Assembly: GCF_003856835.1 (NCBI RefSeq)
Contig: NZ_CP034145.1
Span: 186,001-250,000 of the forward strand
Origin: Haloplanus aerogenes
Lineage (GTDB): Archaea > Halobacteriota > Halobacteria > Halobacteriales > Haloferacaceae
Reading direction: 5' to 3'
Length of the DNA stretch: 64,000 nucleotides
The notes beneath the pieces are model-generated. The model was given only the letters and a program-made list of their open reading frames with translations, did not search any database and was not told the origin of the DNA. Positions 1 through 7,368 of this stretch are shown here, in pieces. Numbering within the stretch: the stretch's first letter is position 1; every line of letters begins with the position of its first letter. Position numbers and translations under genes: made by a program.

Positions 1-2
1 TT

Positions 3-179
3 CCCGAGGAGCGGCAAGGCGACGTGTTCGAGCAAGGCTACTCCACGGCCACGTCCGGGACGGGCCTCGGCCTCTCCATCGTCGAGAAGATGGCCGCGGC
101 CCACGGCTGGACCGTCACCGTGACCGAGGGACGCGAGGGCGGCGCGCGGATCGAAGTCCGCGGCGTCGAGCGCGTCTAG
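3..179 (+). CDS. Sensor histidine kinase, C-terminal fragment
   Basis: Only the last 58 codons are in the window. They encode the end of a GHKL ATPase domain: a VFEQGYST segment, the glycine-rich G2 box GTGLGLSIVEKM and the closing AAHGW...EGGARIEV pattern typical of haloarchaeal PAS histidine kinases. The stop overlaps the stop of the convergent peroxiredoxin gene by two bases in a shared CTAG. The sensor domains, and therefore the signal, are outside the window. The C-terminus closely resembles that of the complete kinase at 7369, so the family assignment is firm although the input is unknown. Confidence 0.85.
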   Translation, partial: PEERQGDVFEQGYSTATSGTGLGLSIVEKMAAAHGWTVTVTEGREGGARIEVRGVERV

Positions 180-649
180 GCCGCGTCGACGGCGTCGAGA
201 ATCGCGTCGTAGTCGGGTTCGTTCGTCGGATCGTCCGCCACCCAGCGGTACGTGACGACGCCTTCGTCGTCGATGACGAACACGGACCGGTTCGCGACGC
301 CGTAGAGGCCGAGGTCGGGGATGTCCATCGTCAGGCCGTACGCCTCGATGGTGTCGCCGTCCATGTCGCTCACGAGGTCGAACTCCAGACCGTGCTCCTC
401 GCGGAACGCACCCTGCGAGAACGGCGAGTCGGCGCTGATGCCGAAAATCGTCGCGCCGGCGGCGTGGAAGTCGGCGAGATGCTCCTGCAGGCCGAGCATC
501 TCGTTCCGACAGGGGGGCGTGAACGCACCGGGGAAGAAGGCGAGGACGACCGGACCGTCGCCGAGGTGTTCCTCGAGGTCGAACGATTCGTGTTCGGCCG
601 TACCGACCGTCTCGGTGAACGTTGGGGCAGTGTCGCCAGTCGAAACCAT
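176..649 (-). CDS. Peroxiredoxin, 1-Cys type (AhpC/TSA family)
   Basis: Predicted cytosolic thiol peroxidase reducing H2O2 or organic peroxides. The 157-residue protein has the thioredoxin-like redoxin fold with the peroxidatic motif PGAFTPPCRNE (Cys47) and no second cysteine, so it must use an external thiol for resolution. The later segments IFGISADSPFSQ and RSVFVIDDEGVVTYRW are typical of the AhpE/Bcp branch. The reading frame stays open 13 codons upstream, but the ATG giving MVSTGDTAPTF fits the family N-terminus and is preferred. It stands alone, convergent with a kinase gene. Substrate preference cannot be read from sequence. Confidence 0.88.
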   Translation of the reverse strand: MVSTGDTAPTFTETVGTAEHESFDLEEHLGDGPVVLAFFPGAFTPPCRNEMLGLQEHLADFHAAGATIFGISADSPFSQGAFREEHGLEFDLVSDMDGDTIEAYGLTMDIPDLGLYGVANRSVFVIDDEGVVTYRWVADDPTNEPDYDAILDAVDAA

Positions 650-698
650 GGGCGAACGAACGGTCGCCGGGAAAATAAAACCCGCCACGAACGGGTCG

Positions 699-1202
699 CT
701 ACGCGCGCCCGTTGAGCGGACAGATGAAGTAGTTCGGTGGGCCGAAGCCCGGCCGTCCGAGCGTCACCTCGATGTACGGTTTGTCGAGGACGGCATCGGC
801 GTTCGTCAGCGGGGCGTCGGCGTTGAACGCGTCGATGTCGGTCACCTCCGCGGCGAAGTGCGTCCACTTCCCGCCGTTCCAGTCCCGATCACCGGGAGCC
901 GATTCGGAGACGAACGGCGACTGCTGATCGTCGCTCGCGTCATCGTTGTCGACGATCGCCCCCTCGCCGTCGTGGAGGAAGTAGATCCTGTCTTCGGGAT
1001 CGGGACGCTCGTCCAGCGTCTTCACGGCGTGTGTGCGCCAGAGTACGTCGTTCGCGTAGACGCGCCCGAACGCCCGGCCGTTCCCGCGTTCGTCGCCCTT
1101 GCCCGGATTCGCCGCGACCGGGCCGGCGAGCGTCAGTCCGCCCACGCCGAGGGCGACGCCCGACCGAAGTACCCGTCGTCGAGTCGGTGTGTGTCCTGTC
1201 AT
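699..1202 (-). CDS. Tat-exported haloarchaeal protein of unknown function
   Basis: A 167-residue protein starting at the ATG before TGHTPTRRRVLRSG. The N-terminus is a twin-arginine signal (RRRVLRSG followed by a short hydrophobic stretch ending AGPVAA), so it is probably exported folded. The mature part is acidic, lacks repeats or membrane segments, and contains WRTHAVKTL and YIEVTLGRPGFGPPNYFIC near the end, with one cysteine close to the C-terminus. I do not recognise a family. The frame is open upstream to 1289, but that extension lacks a signal-peptide layout and is rejected. It is followed by the peroxiredoxin gene on the same strand, 49 bases away. Confidence 0.72.
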   Translation of the reverse strand: MTGHTPTRRRVLRSGVALGVGGLTLAGPVAANPGKGDERGNGRAFGRVYANDVLWRTHAVKTLDERPDPEDRIYFLHDGEGAIVDNDDASDDQQSPFVSESAPGDRDWNGGKWTHFAAEVTDIDAFNADAPLTNADAVLDKPYIEVTLGRPGFGPPNYFICPLNGRA

Positions 1203-1307
1203 GGTTCTCCGGAAGCACCGTGCTTCCACCTCTCTCCGCGTCGGATTAGTAAAAGAACATTTTTCAGACTCCGGGGGGAGTCCACGCAAAGTCGGTCTAG
1301 AGTGTCT

Positions 1308-1664
1308 CTAGAAGGTGAGCGTCGTCTCGTGGGGGGCCGCGACACGTGACACCGCGCGCTCGTCGTCCATCGTTGCCCAGTCGGCGAGATCGGCTTCGTC
1401 GATGTCGCGGGCCACACAGCAGTCGCGCAGGGCGACGGCGTCCGCGAGGGCATCCGCGTCGCGAAGGCGCTCAATCGTCCGCCCGACGGTCGGGAGTCCC
1501 GACGCGTCGAGGGCGTGCAGGTCGGCGTCGGCAGTCAGGAGGTGGACGGCGTCGGCCATCGCCACGATGGACACGTCGTCGCCGTCGGCCAGTGCGCCCT
1601 TGGCGGCGACGAAGGGCAGAGCGGCGTCCGGGTCATCCGGCCCCGCAGTCAGCAACAGGAACAT
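1308..1664 (-). CDS. DsrE-like family protein
   Basis: A 118-residue protein beginning MFLLLTAGPDDPDAALPF, the N-terminal beta strand plus loop of the DsrE/DsrF/TusD fold. The next strand is DVSIVAMADAVHLL. Members act in sulfur relay or as small-molecule binding modules, often through a conserved cysteine. Here two adjacent cysteines occur in ALRDCCVARDIDEADL, where many family members carry an active cysteine. It is a single gene between the Tat protein and dctM, and no partner TusB/C-like genes are adjacent. The fold call is reasonable; a specific role is not supported. Confidence 0.6.
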   Translation of the reverse strand: MFLLLTAGPDDPDAALPFVAAKGALADGDDVSIVAMADAVHLLTADADLHALDASGLPTVGRTIERLRDADALADAVALRDCCVARDIDEADLADWATMDDERAVSRVAAPHETTLTF

Positions 1665-1726
1665 GGCTCACGTTCGGCCGGTCGGGCACATATATCTCTC
1701 GTCGTGGAGCGCGTCCCCGCGGGCGG

Positions 1727-3037
1727 TCAGCCCGCGGCGAGGACGTTCGCTTCGGGGAAGACGAAAAACAGGACGAGCACCGAAGTCAGCACGACGAAGT
1801 AGGGGAAGGCGGCGCGGGCGATTTTGATGTAGTCGATGTCGGTGATGCTACTCATGATGTAGAGGTTGAGCCCGTACGGTGGGGTGATGAACCCGATGGC
1901 GTCGCTGATCATGAAGATCACGCCCCACATGAGCGGCGAGATGCCGAGGGTGAAGGCCGCAGGCGCCAGCAACGGCGCGGTGAGGATCATGTTCGGAATC
2001 GACGCCAGCACCGATCCGCTCAACAGCATGACGACGAGGAGGGCGACGCCGACGAGGATCGGCGAATCGAGCGCCAGAATCGCGTTCGACACCAGATCCT
2101 GCAGGTTGAGAAAGGAGAGGCTCTGCTGGATCATGATCGACGTGATCAACACCGGGATGATGATGCCGACGAGGTAGACGGTGAGTTGCACGGACTCGGT
2201 GACAAAGTCGATCCCGTCGATGTGGCCGGAGAGGAACTCCGCGGTGACGACGAAGAGGATGGCGATGGAGGCGGATTCGGAGGGCGTGAAGATTCCGGTG
2301 AAGATGCCGCCCAGGAGGACGGCGATGGCGAGCAACGAGTTCCGCGCCCGGAACGTCGACCGGAGGATCGAGGTGAGGCTGAACGAGTAGGTAGCGGTGC
2401 CGTAGTCGCGCCGGTGGGAGATGAGCGTCGCCGTCACGATCAACCCGCCGAGCATCAGGAGGCCGGGGATGATGCCGGCGACGAACAGGTCCGAGACGGA
2501 GAGGTTGAACGTGACGCCGTACAGAATGAACAGGACGCTCGGCGGGATGATGATGCCGAGCGTCCCGCCCGCGGCGATGGTGGCGGCGCTGAAGACGGGG
2601 TCGTACCCCTCCTCGTCGAGTTCGTCGGTGAAGGCTTCGCCGACGGAGGCGGTCGTCGCGGCGTTCGACCCCGTGATGGCGGAGAAGACGCCGGCGGTGA
2701 GGAGTGCCGTGTTCGCCGAACTGCCGGGGAGCCACCCAGCGATCGAACGGGACATGTCGATGATGTCGCGGGCTATCTGGAGCTGGTTGACCAGTGCGCC
2801 GACGAGGATAAAGAGCGGCACGGCCGTCAGGGGGAACGTCCAGAGCTGATAGTACGAGACCAGCGCCATGTTCCGCAGGCTGAAGACGGGGAAGATGACG
2901 GTGAAGCCGATGGCCCACGTCGAGAACACGAGCAGGATCGGCACCCCGACGACGAACAGGAGGATCGAGAGTCCGGTCAGGAGGGCGAGGGCGACGCCGG
3001 GATCGAGGCCGGCGAGCCCCGCCTGCAGGGGGATCAC
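1727..3037 (-). CDS. dctM: TRAP transporter large permease subunit DctM
   Basis: Large membrane subunit (436 residues, about 12 predicted membrane segments) of a tripartite ATP-independent periplasmic transporter, which imports organic acids using the ion gradient. Typical DctM stretches include PLTAVPLFILVGALV, AGVFSAITGSNAATTASVG and GIIIPPSVLFILYG. The open frame extends far upstream, but that part is the reverse frame of dctQ. The GTG start whose GTGA overlaps the dctQ stop gives the family length and is chosen. It is the last gene of dctP-dctQ-dctM. Substrate is unknown. Confidence 0.92.
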   Translation of the reverse strand: MIPLQAGLAGLDPGVALALLTGLSILLFVVGVPILLVFSTWAIGFTVIFPVFSLRNMALVSYYQLWTFPLTAVPLFILVGALVNQLQIARDIIDMSRSIAGWLPGSSANTALLTAGVFSAITGSNAATTASVGEAFTDELDEEGYDPVFSAATIAAGGTLGIIIPPSVLFILYGVTFNLSVSDLFVAGIIPGLLMLGGLIVTATLISHRRDYGTATYSFSLTSILRSTFRARNSLLAIAVLLGGIFTGIFTPSESASIAILFVVTAEFLSGHIDGIDFVTESVQLTVYLVGIIIPVLITSIMIQQSLSFLNLQDLVSNAILALDSPILVGVALLVVMLLSGSVLASIPNMILTAPLLAPAAFTLGISPLMWGVIFMISDAIGFITPPYGLNLYIMSSITDIDYIKIARAAFPYFVVLTSVLVLFFVFPEANVLAAG

Positions 3038-3606
3038 TCGCCCACCACCTCGCCGTCCGCGTAGGTGATGTCGTCGCCGCGGCGGAACGCGTACGTCACC
3101 CAGAGGATCTGCTCGATCACCCGAAAGAGCACGAGGCCGACGCCGACGGTCACCGCCAGATAGGTGACCGCGTCGGGAACCGGCGTGCCCGTGATCGTCG
3201 CCCCGCGGCTGAGGAAGCCGCCGAAGACGGGGAGGGAGTAGACGAACACGACGCCCGCGAAGCCGATCCAACAGAGCCACTCGATCCAGTAGACGACGTA
3301 CCGGCCGGTGTTCGACAGCCCCGAGAGGACCATCGTAAAGCGGAGGTGGTCCTCGTTGCGGATCACGTAGGCCACGGAGAGCCACGCCACCCAGACGAAC
3401 ATCCCGATGGCGCTCTCCTGTGCCCACAGCGCCTGCTGGCCCGTCAGGGTGCGCTGGATGACCGAAAACCCGATCACCAGCCCGTAGACGACGAGAAGCG
3501 TCCCGCCGAGATACAGTTCGAGGTTGCGTTCGAGGGGGCCGAGACGCGTCTCTCGGAGACGATCCGGATCGAGGAACGTGCGGAAATAGTGGGATAGAGA
3601 AGCCAT
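3034..3606 (-). CDS. dctQ: TRAP transporter small permease subunit DctQ
   Basis: Small membrane subunit of the TRAP transporter, 190 residues with four predicted membrane helices: LGGTLLVVYGLVIGFSV, SAIGMFVWVAWLSVAYVI, a third around WIEWLCWIGFAGVVFVYS, and YLAVTVGVGLVLFRVIEQ. The conserved DctQ feature of a charged stretch after helix two (RNEDHLRFTM) is present. The start MASLSHYFRTF lies ten bases after the dctP stop, and the stop overlaps dctM by four bases, so the three genes are almost certainly one transcript with translational coupling. Confidence 0.9.
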   Translation of the reverse strand: MASLSHYFRTFLDPDRLRETRLGPLERNLELYLGGTLLVVYGLVIGFSVIQRTLTGQQALWAQESAIGMFVWVAWLSVAYVIRNEDHLRFTMVLSGLSNTGRYVVYWIEWLCWIGFAGVVFVYSLPVFGGFLSRGATITGTPVPDAVTYLAVTVGVGLVLFRVIEQILWVTYAFRRGDDITYADGEVVGE

Positions 3607-3616
3607 CGGCAACGAA

Positions 3617-4903
3617 TTACATCTGATCCAGATAGTCGTCCCACCACGCGTCGAGCGTGAAGTTCTCCGACTTATCGGGCACGCCGCTCTCGCGGGCGAG
3701 GTCGTGTAGCCGGTCGAAGAAGCCGTCGGTGAACTCGTCGTGGACCCGGCCGATGGCGTCGCTGTAGAGGTCACGGTTGTCGACGGGGTTGACGGGGGCG
3801 CGCCACGCGTCGAGGTCGTCCTCGCTCAGCCAGTTGACCTGCACCGGGTCGCCGTCGGGACCCTCGGTGTAGAAGTTCGACCCCTCGACGGGCGCGTCCG
3901 GGCTCAGCCCCTGGAAGCGCTCGTACATCCGGTCGGTGCGCTGGATGCTCTGCTCGGCGAGGGAGGCCGTGACCTCCGCGAAGGCCGACCGTTCGGCGTC
4001 GGAGAGGCTCTTGAGGAAGTCGACGCGGCACCAGATGGGGTCGAGACCCGGCGCCCACTGGGTCAGCGTCACCTGCGCGGTGATTGACGTGATCTGGGCG
4101 GCGACGGCGTAGGGCGTGATGATCTCGAGGCCGTCGACGACACCCGATTTCATCCCCTGCAGCGTGTCGGCGAAGGAGATGGTGATCGGATTCATCCCGA
4201 GTTCGTCGAACGCCGTCGAGATGACCTCGCTCTGCGTGGTGCGGATCTTTCGGTTCTCGAAGTCGGCTGGCGAAGTCACCGGCGTCCCGGGGTCGCTTCC
4301 CGTGCCGATGAGGTGTGCGCGGTAGCCCGGCGGGTCGAACCCGACCGGGACGACGTTGTACTTCTTCGCGAACGGCACCCAGTACTCCTCCCACGTGGTC
4401 GGGTGGACGAAACTGTAGCCGATGGAAGCCCGCTGATGAACCGGGAACGTGTACGGGATGCTCCAGATCTCGTTTTCCGGCCAGATCTTCGCCGAGTTGG
4501 CGACGGAACTGCTCCCGAGTTGGATCACTCGCGAGTCCAGTTTCGACATGCAGGACTGCTCGCTACAGAGTTCTTTGCTCCCCACGAGCGCCATGTTCGG
4601 GGCGTCGTCCCGTTCGTCGAGGCGGCGTTTGAGCTCGAAGACGGGGTAGACCAGTCCACACCCCTCCGGCCCCTCGGGCAGGCTCTCGTCGAAGTTCCAG
4701 CACGTCGTATCGGGGTTCTGGGTGCCGGCCCACCGGGCCGTGGTGCCGCCGGAACCGCCACCGCCGCCGGTGGCCGTTCCGCCGTCCGTGCCGCCCAGAC
4801 AGCCCGCGAACCCGGCCGCGAGGGCGCCGAGCGGTGCCGTCTTGAGCACGTCACGTCTGGAGCGGGTCGATGCGATGCGGTCGTCAGTGTTGGTGTCTCT
4901 CAT
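3617..4903 (-). CDS. dctP: TRAP transporter solute-binding lipoprotein DctP
   Basis: Extracytoplasmic solute receptor of the TRAP system, 428 residues. The N-terminus carries a Tat motif (SRRDVLKTAPLG) with a lipobox FAGC, so it is probably a Tat lipoprotein, the usual arrangement for haloarchaeal binding proteins. A glycine-rich tether follows. The mature domain contains the DctP signatures NRKIRTTQSEVISTAFDELG, SFADTLQGMKSGVVDGLE and a C-terminal helical stretch. Start at MRDTNTDD; an upstream in-frame codon would spoil the signal peptide. First gene of the dctPQM operon. The ligand is not predictable. Confidence 0.9.
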   Translation of the reverse strand: MRDTNTDDRIASTRSRRDVLKTAPLGALAAGFAGCLGGTDGGTATGGGGGSGGTTARWAGTQNPDTTCWNFDESLPEGPEGCGLVYPVFELKRRLDERDDAPNMALVGSKELCSEQSCMSKLDSRVIQLGSSSVANSAKIWPENEIWSIPYTFPVHQRASIGYSFVHPTTWEEYWVPFAKKYNVVPVGFDPPGYRAHLIGTGSDPGTPVTSPADFENRKIRTTQSEVISTAFDELGMNPITISFADTLQGMKSGVVDGLEIITPYAVAAQITSITAQVTLTQWAPGLDPIWCRVDFLKSLSDAERSAFAEVTASLAEQSIQRTDRMYERFQGLSPDAPVEGSNFYTEGPDGDPVQVNWLSEDDLDAWRAPVNPVDNRDLYSDAIGRVHDEFTDGFFDRLHDLARESGVPDKSENFTLDAWWDDYLDQM

Positions 4904-5360
4904 AATCGGATGGTGGCGAATGTCGCCCGTCGAGTCAGTCTCGGCGTCCCCGGCATCGGAGACGACCACGGGCGAAGCGTCAGCCGTCAGTGAAACGGCG
5001 TACGGCCGAGTGGGTCATTCGTCTGTTCCTCTCGACACCATTTTCCGAGACGCGTGACGCTCTGCGCGGGCGTAGACGCCGGACGACTCGGCATTCGTCC
5101 ACAGAATTGCCTCCAAAACGCACTAGTTCTACGGATTCGTTGATTTATCGGCGTTTTCGGTACAAATACGTCCAGCAACGGACGCCGAATCCGGCGTGGG
5201 GACGCCCCGGGAAAAGAGCAACAATTGCCGGTTGTGGCGGTCGCAGCCGCCGACACGGTAGCCCTAGACGTGTCAACGGCTATGTAGTCGCGGCGCGAGT
5301 CGTCCCTATGGTGTCGACGAGAGGCGTGGCGGTGGCAACCGGCGGGAGGCACGACTGACC
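4904..5360. promoter_or_regulatory. Divergent intergenic region between dctP and the nuclease-like gene
   Basis: About 460 bases without a convincing gene. The centre (about 5085-5190) is clearly more AT-rich than the flanks and includes TTGATTTATCGG and GTACAAATACG, the likely site of promoter elements for the TRAP operon on the minus strand. A reading frame across this stretch on the plus strand (4990-5358) has arginine-rich, non-haloarchaeal composition and is not believed. No perfect long inverted repeat was seen. Confidence 0.4.
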
Positions 5361-6335
5361 GTGCCCCACGTCACCGACACGCCGCCCGAGGCGGTTCGAC
5401 GCGACCTCGATGGGCTTCGGGCGGCGCTCGACGACCGCCTGCCGGCGCGGACGCTCGACCGCAACCTGTTGATCGGGACGTGGAACGTCCGCCACTTCGG
5501 CGGTCTCACCGAGCAGTGGCGCGCGAGCGACGACGACAGCCCGAAACGCGACCTGCACTCGATCCGCGTCATCGCGGAGATCATCCGCCGGTTCGACGTG
5601 GTGGCGGTGCAGGAGGTTCGCGGTGACCTGAAGGCACTCCGGCACACGATGAAGGCGCTCGGGCCGAACTGGGGGTTCATCCTCACGGACGTGACCCGAG
5701 GCGACCCTGGCAACGACGAGCGCCTCGGCTTCATCTTCGACCGGCGGACCACCCGGATCAGCGGCCTCGCGGGCGAACTCGTCGTGCCGGCCGACGAGTT
5801 CGACCAGATCGACGCCGACGCGCTCGACCGTCAGTTCGCCCGGACGCCCTACGCCGTCGCCTTCGAGTGTGGCGGGAAGACGTTCATCCTCGTGACCCTT
5901 CACGTCCTCTGGGGGGACCACCCGGACGAGCGGACGCCGGAACTCCGGGCTATCGCGGCGTGGCTCGACGAGTGGGCTCGCGACGTGAACGCGTGGGATC
6001 ACAACCTGATCGCCCTCGGCGACTTCAACATCGACCGCCGGGGCGACGAGCGCTACGACGCCTTCGTCTCGACGGGCCTGACGGTGCCCGCGGATCTCCA
6101 CGCCGTCCCGCGGACTATCTTCGCGGACCCCGCGGAGCCGACGGAGCACTTCTACGATCAGATCGCGTGGTTCACGGGCGAACACGGCCAGCCCGCCCTT
6201 TCGCTCCCCTACCGGCGCGGCGGCACGTTCGACTTCGTCGACGTGGCGCTCCCGCGCCGCGACCTGACGCGCACGTCGCTCTCGTGGCGCATCTCGGATC
6301 ACTATCCCCTGTGGGCGGAGTTCGGATTGCGATGA
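5361..6335 (+). CDS. Endonuclease/exonuclease/phosphatase family protein
   Basis: A 324-residue protein with the DNase I-like EEP fold: GTWNVRHFGG (Asn42), VAVQEVRG (Glu85), FILVTLHVLWG, ALGDFNIDRRGD and a terminal SDHYPLWAEF with the catalytic Asp-His pair. No signal peptide is visible, so it probably acts in the cytosol on nucleic acid or a phosphoester. The GTG start gives MPHVTDTPPEAV; no ATG fits better. It is convergent with the DUF5995 gene, nine bases away. The exact substrate is unknown; family membership is clear from the four motif blocks. Confidence 0.88.
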   Translation: MPHVTDTPPEAVRRDLDGLRAALDDRLPARTLDRNLLIGTWNVRHFGGLTEQWRASDDDSPKRDLHSIRVIAEIIRRFDVVAVQEVRGDLKALRHTMKALGPNWGFILTDVTRGDPGNDERLGFIFDRRTTRISGLAGELVVPADEFDQIDADALDRQFARTPYAVAFECGGKTFILVTLHVLWGDHPDERTPELRAIAAWLDEWARDVNAWDHNLIALGDFNIDRRGDERYDAFVSTGLTVPADLHAVPRTIFADPAEPTEHFYDQIAWFTGEHGQPALSLPYRRGGTFDFVDVALPRRDLTRTSLSWRISDHYPLWAEFGLR

Positions 6336-6344
6336 GGACAGGGA

Positions 6345-7259
6345 TCAGCGGCGCGCGTCCAGTGCCGTGCCGAGACGGCCGAGTACGTCGTCGAGTGACT
6401 GCCCCCGTTCGACCCGTCGGAGCGCCGCCAGAAGCCGGGGATCGACCGGAGGCGACCGGACGAAGACGGCGCCGCCAGTGGCCGTCGCCCGGAGGAGCCA
6501 GCGGGCGTACCGCCGGGCGAGCGACCAGCGCACGTCGGTCAGGACGGTCGCGATCCGCCACGCCTGCGCTCGACCCTCGGTCATCGAGAACAGGGAGAGC
6601 GCCTCGTCGAAGCGGCCGAGCGTGGCGTCCACGTCCGCGAGGCCCGGGGCGTAGAGGTCGGCGAGCGCCATCTGCTGTGCGTCGATCAGGTCGGTCAGGA
6701 CGACGTTGATCTCGCGGTGGTCGGCGCGCTTGCGGCGGCGGTCCGGGTCGATCCCCACGTCCCGGAGCGTCAGCGCGAGGTCGTAGTTGATGTGGGCATT
6801 GATGCCGAGAAAGGCGTCCTGCGCGACGAGGGCCGATCCCTCCACGGCGGTCCCGAACGCGACGATCCACGAGTCGGGGACGACGTCGAGATTCCCGCGT
6901 TCGAAGTCGAGGAAAGCGCGGCGGTAGTAGTCCGCGAAGGCGACAGTGTAGCGGCGCATCCAGTCGGTGTCCGTGAACCGATCGCTCTCGATAGCGTCGT
7001 GGACGGAGGCTGTCATCCGGGTGTAGATGGTCAGGAAGACCGCCCGGCGGTCGTCCGCCGCGCGGAGGCGGGTTTCGAGTTCGCGCAGGCGGTCGAACAC
7101 GTCGGCCACGCCGTCGAAGGGTCGCTCGGTCAGGGCGACGAGTGCCGGGTCGGGCTCCCGATCCGGGACGCTCGCCGACGGATCGGCCCGGAGTGCGAGG
7201 CCGACGGCCCGGAGCCGACGACCGTCGAGCAACCGGGGGAGTGTGGCGTAGCCGGCCAT
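6345..7259 (-). CDS. DUF5995 family protein
   Basis: A 304-residue protein starting MAGYATLPRLLDGRR. It is largely helical, and the central stretch VEGSALVAQDAFLGINAHINYDLALTLRDVG is the hallmark I associate with DUF5995, including conserved His and Asp that could bind a metal. No membrane segment or export signal. The frame is open a further 83 codons upstream, but that part has proline/serine-rich shadow composition and overlaps the promoter of the next gene. Function of the family is not known to me. Confidence 0.72.
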   Translation of the reverse strand: MAGYATLPRLLDGRRLRAVGLALRADPSASVPDREPDPALVALTERPFDGVADVFDRLRELETRLRAADDRRAVFLTIYTRMTASVHDAIESDRFTDTDWMRRYTVAFADYYRRAFLDFERGNLDVVPDSWIVAFGTAVEGSALVAQDAFLGINAHINYDLALTLRDVGIDPDRRRKRADHREINVVLTDLIDAQQMALADLYAPGLADVDATLGRFDEALSLFSMTEGRAQAWRIATVLTDVRWSLARRYARWLLRATATGGAVFVRSPPVDPRLLAALRRVERGQSLDDVLGRLGTALDARR

Positions 7260-7368
7260 AGCGGGGCGACGGGGAGCGACGAAAAATAGCTGGCGACGGG
7301 CAACGTGTTGCTCGGGTGACCGACGAGGGCGCAACTGCTTTGGTCGGAGGGTACTGAACGGAGAGGGA

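Noticed and set aside
1346-3064. 572-codon plus-strand frame across the TRAP genes
   Set aside because: Its translation is a long run of Asp/Arg/Glu low complexity, opposite the well-defined dctM gene.
3038-3427. N-terminal extension of DctM
   Set aside because: The extension is arginine-rich, lies over dctQ in another frame, and the GTGA overlap gives a normal DctM start at 3037.
4990-5358. 122-codon frame upstream of the nuclease-like gene
   Set aside because: Arginine/serine-rich shadow crossing the AT-rich promoter region; no recognisable domain.
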